Source: an uncultured Dechloromonas sp. (GTDB lineage Bacteria > Pseudomonadota > Gammaproteobacteria > Burkholderiales > Rhodocyclaceae). Taken from it: a DNA stretch of 5,897 bases. Of this stretch, positions 5,131 through 5,897 are shown piece after piece. Position 1 is the first letter of the stretch; each line of letters opens with the position of its first letter. The DNA lies in assembly GCA_946477505.1 (NCBI GenBank), contig CAMKYP010000260.1, forward strand, positions 1 through 5,897, written 5' to 3'. The notes under the pieces are model-generated. The model saw only the letters and a program-made list of their open reading frames with translations, was not told the origin of the DNA and did not search any database. A program made the position numbers and the translations under genes.

Positions 5131-5595
5131 ATGAAGCGCGTTTCCCTGTTTGCTGTCAGCCTGCTTTTTTCCGCCGGGGTATTTGCCGGTGCCGCCGACC
5201 AGGTCGTGGTTCAGGACCCCTATGTTCGGCTCGCTCCACCCAACGCGCCGGCAACGGGCGCGTTCATGGTGATCAAGAACAACGGCGACAAGGACATCAA
5301 GGTGGTCAAGGCCGAAAATCCGGCCTCCAAGGTGACCGAACTGCACACCCACCTGAATGAGGGTGGGGTCATGAAAATGCGCCCGGTTCAAGGTGTCGAT
5401 ATCAAGGCCAAGGGCGAGGCGGTGCTCAAGCCCGGCGGCCTGCACGTGATGCTGATTGACCTCAAGGCAGCCATGAAAGAAGGGGACGTTGTCCCGATTA
5501 CCTTTACCTTCGACGATGGCAGCACGAAAAAGGTCGATGCCAAGGTGGTTCGCCCCATGGCAGCCGGTGCGCCGATGTCGGAGCACAAGCACTAA
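5131..5595 (+). CDS. pcuC: PCuAC-family periplasmic Cu(I) chaperone
   Basis: The protein has 154 residues with a Sec signal peptide (about residues 1-19, ...AGVFA|GA). It contains the exact PCuAC copper motif spacing H-x10-M-x21-H-x-M as H72, M83, H105 and M107, within ELHTHLNEGGVMKM and PGGLHVML. PCuAC proteins pass Cu(I) to SCO or directly to CuA subunits, so the SCO-PCuAC pair here is a complete delivery step. The C terminus ends in a Met/His-rich tail (PMAAGAPMSEHKH) that may add metal affinity. The start at 5131 is chosen because AAGGAG (5116-5121) sits 9 nt upstream and a signal peptide follows; a GTG at 5113 would add six residues before it. It follows SCO by 14 nt, so the two are surely co-transcribed. 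Confidence 0.95.
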   Translation: MKRVSLFAVSLLFSAGVFAGAADQVVVQDPYVRLAPPNAPATGAFMVIKNNGDKDIKVVKAENPASKVTELHTHLNEGGVMKMRPVQGVDIKAKGEAVLKPGGLHVMLIDLKAAMKEGDVVPITFTFDDGSTKKVDAKVVRPMAAGAPMSEHKH

Positions 5596-5617
5596 GCGGT
5601 AGGGCTTATCCCTCCGT

Positions 5618-5637
5618 TGCCGGCTTATCGTCCGGCA
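5618..5637 (+). other. Small hairpin preceding the operon terminator
   Basis: TGCCGG (5618-5623) and CCGGCA (5632-5637) are perfect 6-bp arms with an 8-nt loop. It is immediately upstream of the stronger terminator hairpin and may add to 3'-end stability. Confidence 0.35.
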
Positions 5638-5640
5638 CGT

Positions 5641-5672
5641 ATCAGGCGCCCAACGGGCGCCTGATTGCTTTC
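5641..5672 (+). terminator. Intrinsic terminator of the copper-chaperone operon
   Basis: ATCAGGCGCCC (5641-5651) and GGGCGCCTGAT (5655-5665) form a perfect 11-bp stem with a 3-nt loop, followed by TGCTTTCC. The U-tract is short and interrupted, but the stem is very stable and lies 45 nt after the PCuAC stop codon. It closes the plus-strand operon. Confidence 0.75.
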
Positions 5673-5805
5673 CAGGCCACGGCTTGCGTCATTGCAGCAA
5701 ATCGGGAAGGCGATCAGGCGGTCGGATGGGACTCAGTATTTCCCCTGACTGGCCGGCAAAGTGTGTTGTGCTACCCTTAGGTACTCCCCATTGGCCCGTC
5801 TCTCG

Positions 5806-5897
5806 ATGATCGATCCCACTATCAGCCTGCCCGAAATCTTTGCCGCCGCCATCTTCGCCATGGCGGTACTTCATACCTTTTCGACCAAACTGTTCGC
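5806..5897 (+). CDS. Membrane protein, N-terminal fragment; probably putative Na+/H+ antiporter
   Basis: An ATG at 5806 opens a frame of 30 codons that runs off the right edge. The visible peptide has a hydrophobic helix and the string LPEIFAAAIFAMAVLHTFST. From memory, '..AVLHTFSTK.F' is the N terminus of a family of putative Na+/H+ antiporters common in proteobacteria; this call rests on a short match. No clear Shine-Dalgarno precedes the ATG, and a TTG at 5791 in the same frame is an alternative start. It is separated from the copper operon by the terminator and about 130 nt with no clear promoter, so it is probably an independent gene unrelated to N2O respiration. Confidence 0.6.
   Translation, partial: MIDPTISLPEIFAAAIFAMAVLHTFSTKLF

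Noticed and set aside
5128..5592. Minus-strand open frame of 154 codons opposite the PCuAC gene
   Set aside because: It is a shadow of a gene with an exact copper-motif match and a good ribosome site.
5689..5874. Minus-strand open frame of 61 codons at the right end
   Set aside because: It has no family resemblance and no ribosome site, and it overlaps the likely antiporter start on the other strand.
1..5897. Mobile elements, CRISPR arrays or RNA genes
   Set aside because: No direct-repeat array, transposase-like frame, terminal inverted repeat pair or tRNA/rRNA-like segment was found by eye. The inverted repeats present are short hairpins or operator-sized.

Overview
The window looks like a nitrous-oxide respiration locus from a G+C-rich (about 60% by eye) betaproteobacterium. 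The protein style fits Rhodocyclales (Dechloromonas/Azonexus-like), but that is judgement from memory, not a database match. The diagnostic gene is a 760-residue N2O reductase, NosZ. It has a plain Sec signal peptide instead of a twin-arginine one, plus DTHHP, EPKSPHG, EPHYA and a CTEFC CuA loop, which together mark the clade II (atypical, Sec-dependent) lineage.

Layout. The left two-thirds read on the minus strand, from right to left: nosZ (3850-1568), a 102-residue monoheme cytochrome c (1485-1177), a 243-residue diheme cytochrome c4-like protein (1066-335), and the first 82 residues of a NosB-like membrane protein that runs off the left edge (247-1). Gaps of 82-110 nt separate these genes and each holds an inverted repeat. 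The right third reads on the plus strand: a membrane-anchored Met-rich protein of unknown function (4062-4514), a SCO/SenC copper chaperone overlapping it by 4 nt (4511-5116), and a PCuAC periplasmic copper chaperone (5131-5595). A strong hairpin terminator follows. At the right edge a new membrane protein begins (5806 onward), probably a putative Na+/H+ antiporter.

How the parts fit. NosZ carries two copper centres, CuA and CuZ. SCO and PCuAC proteins are known to deliver copper to CuA sites, so the divergent operon is probably a copper-loading module for NosZ, with the unknown Met-rich protein as a possible third partner. The two periplasmic cytochromes are likely electron carriers to CuA. 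The roughly 210-nt divergent region has an FNR/DNR-type box placed to serve both directions. A second FNR-type box, with a GATAAT -10 at exactly class II spacing, precedes the diheme cytochrome, so these genes may have separate anaerobic promoters.

Least explained parts: the unknown Met-rich partner of SCO/PCuAC, the heme-free helical tail of about 115 residues on NosZ, and the stacked inverted repeats (one resembling a RegA/RegR box) at the nosZ start site. No tRNA, rRNA, CRISPR, IS element or attachment site was seen.
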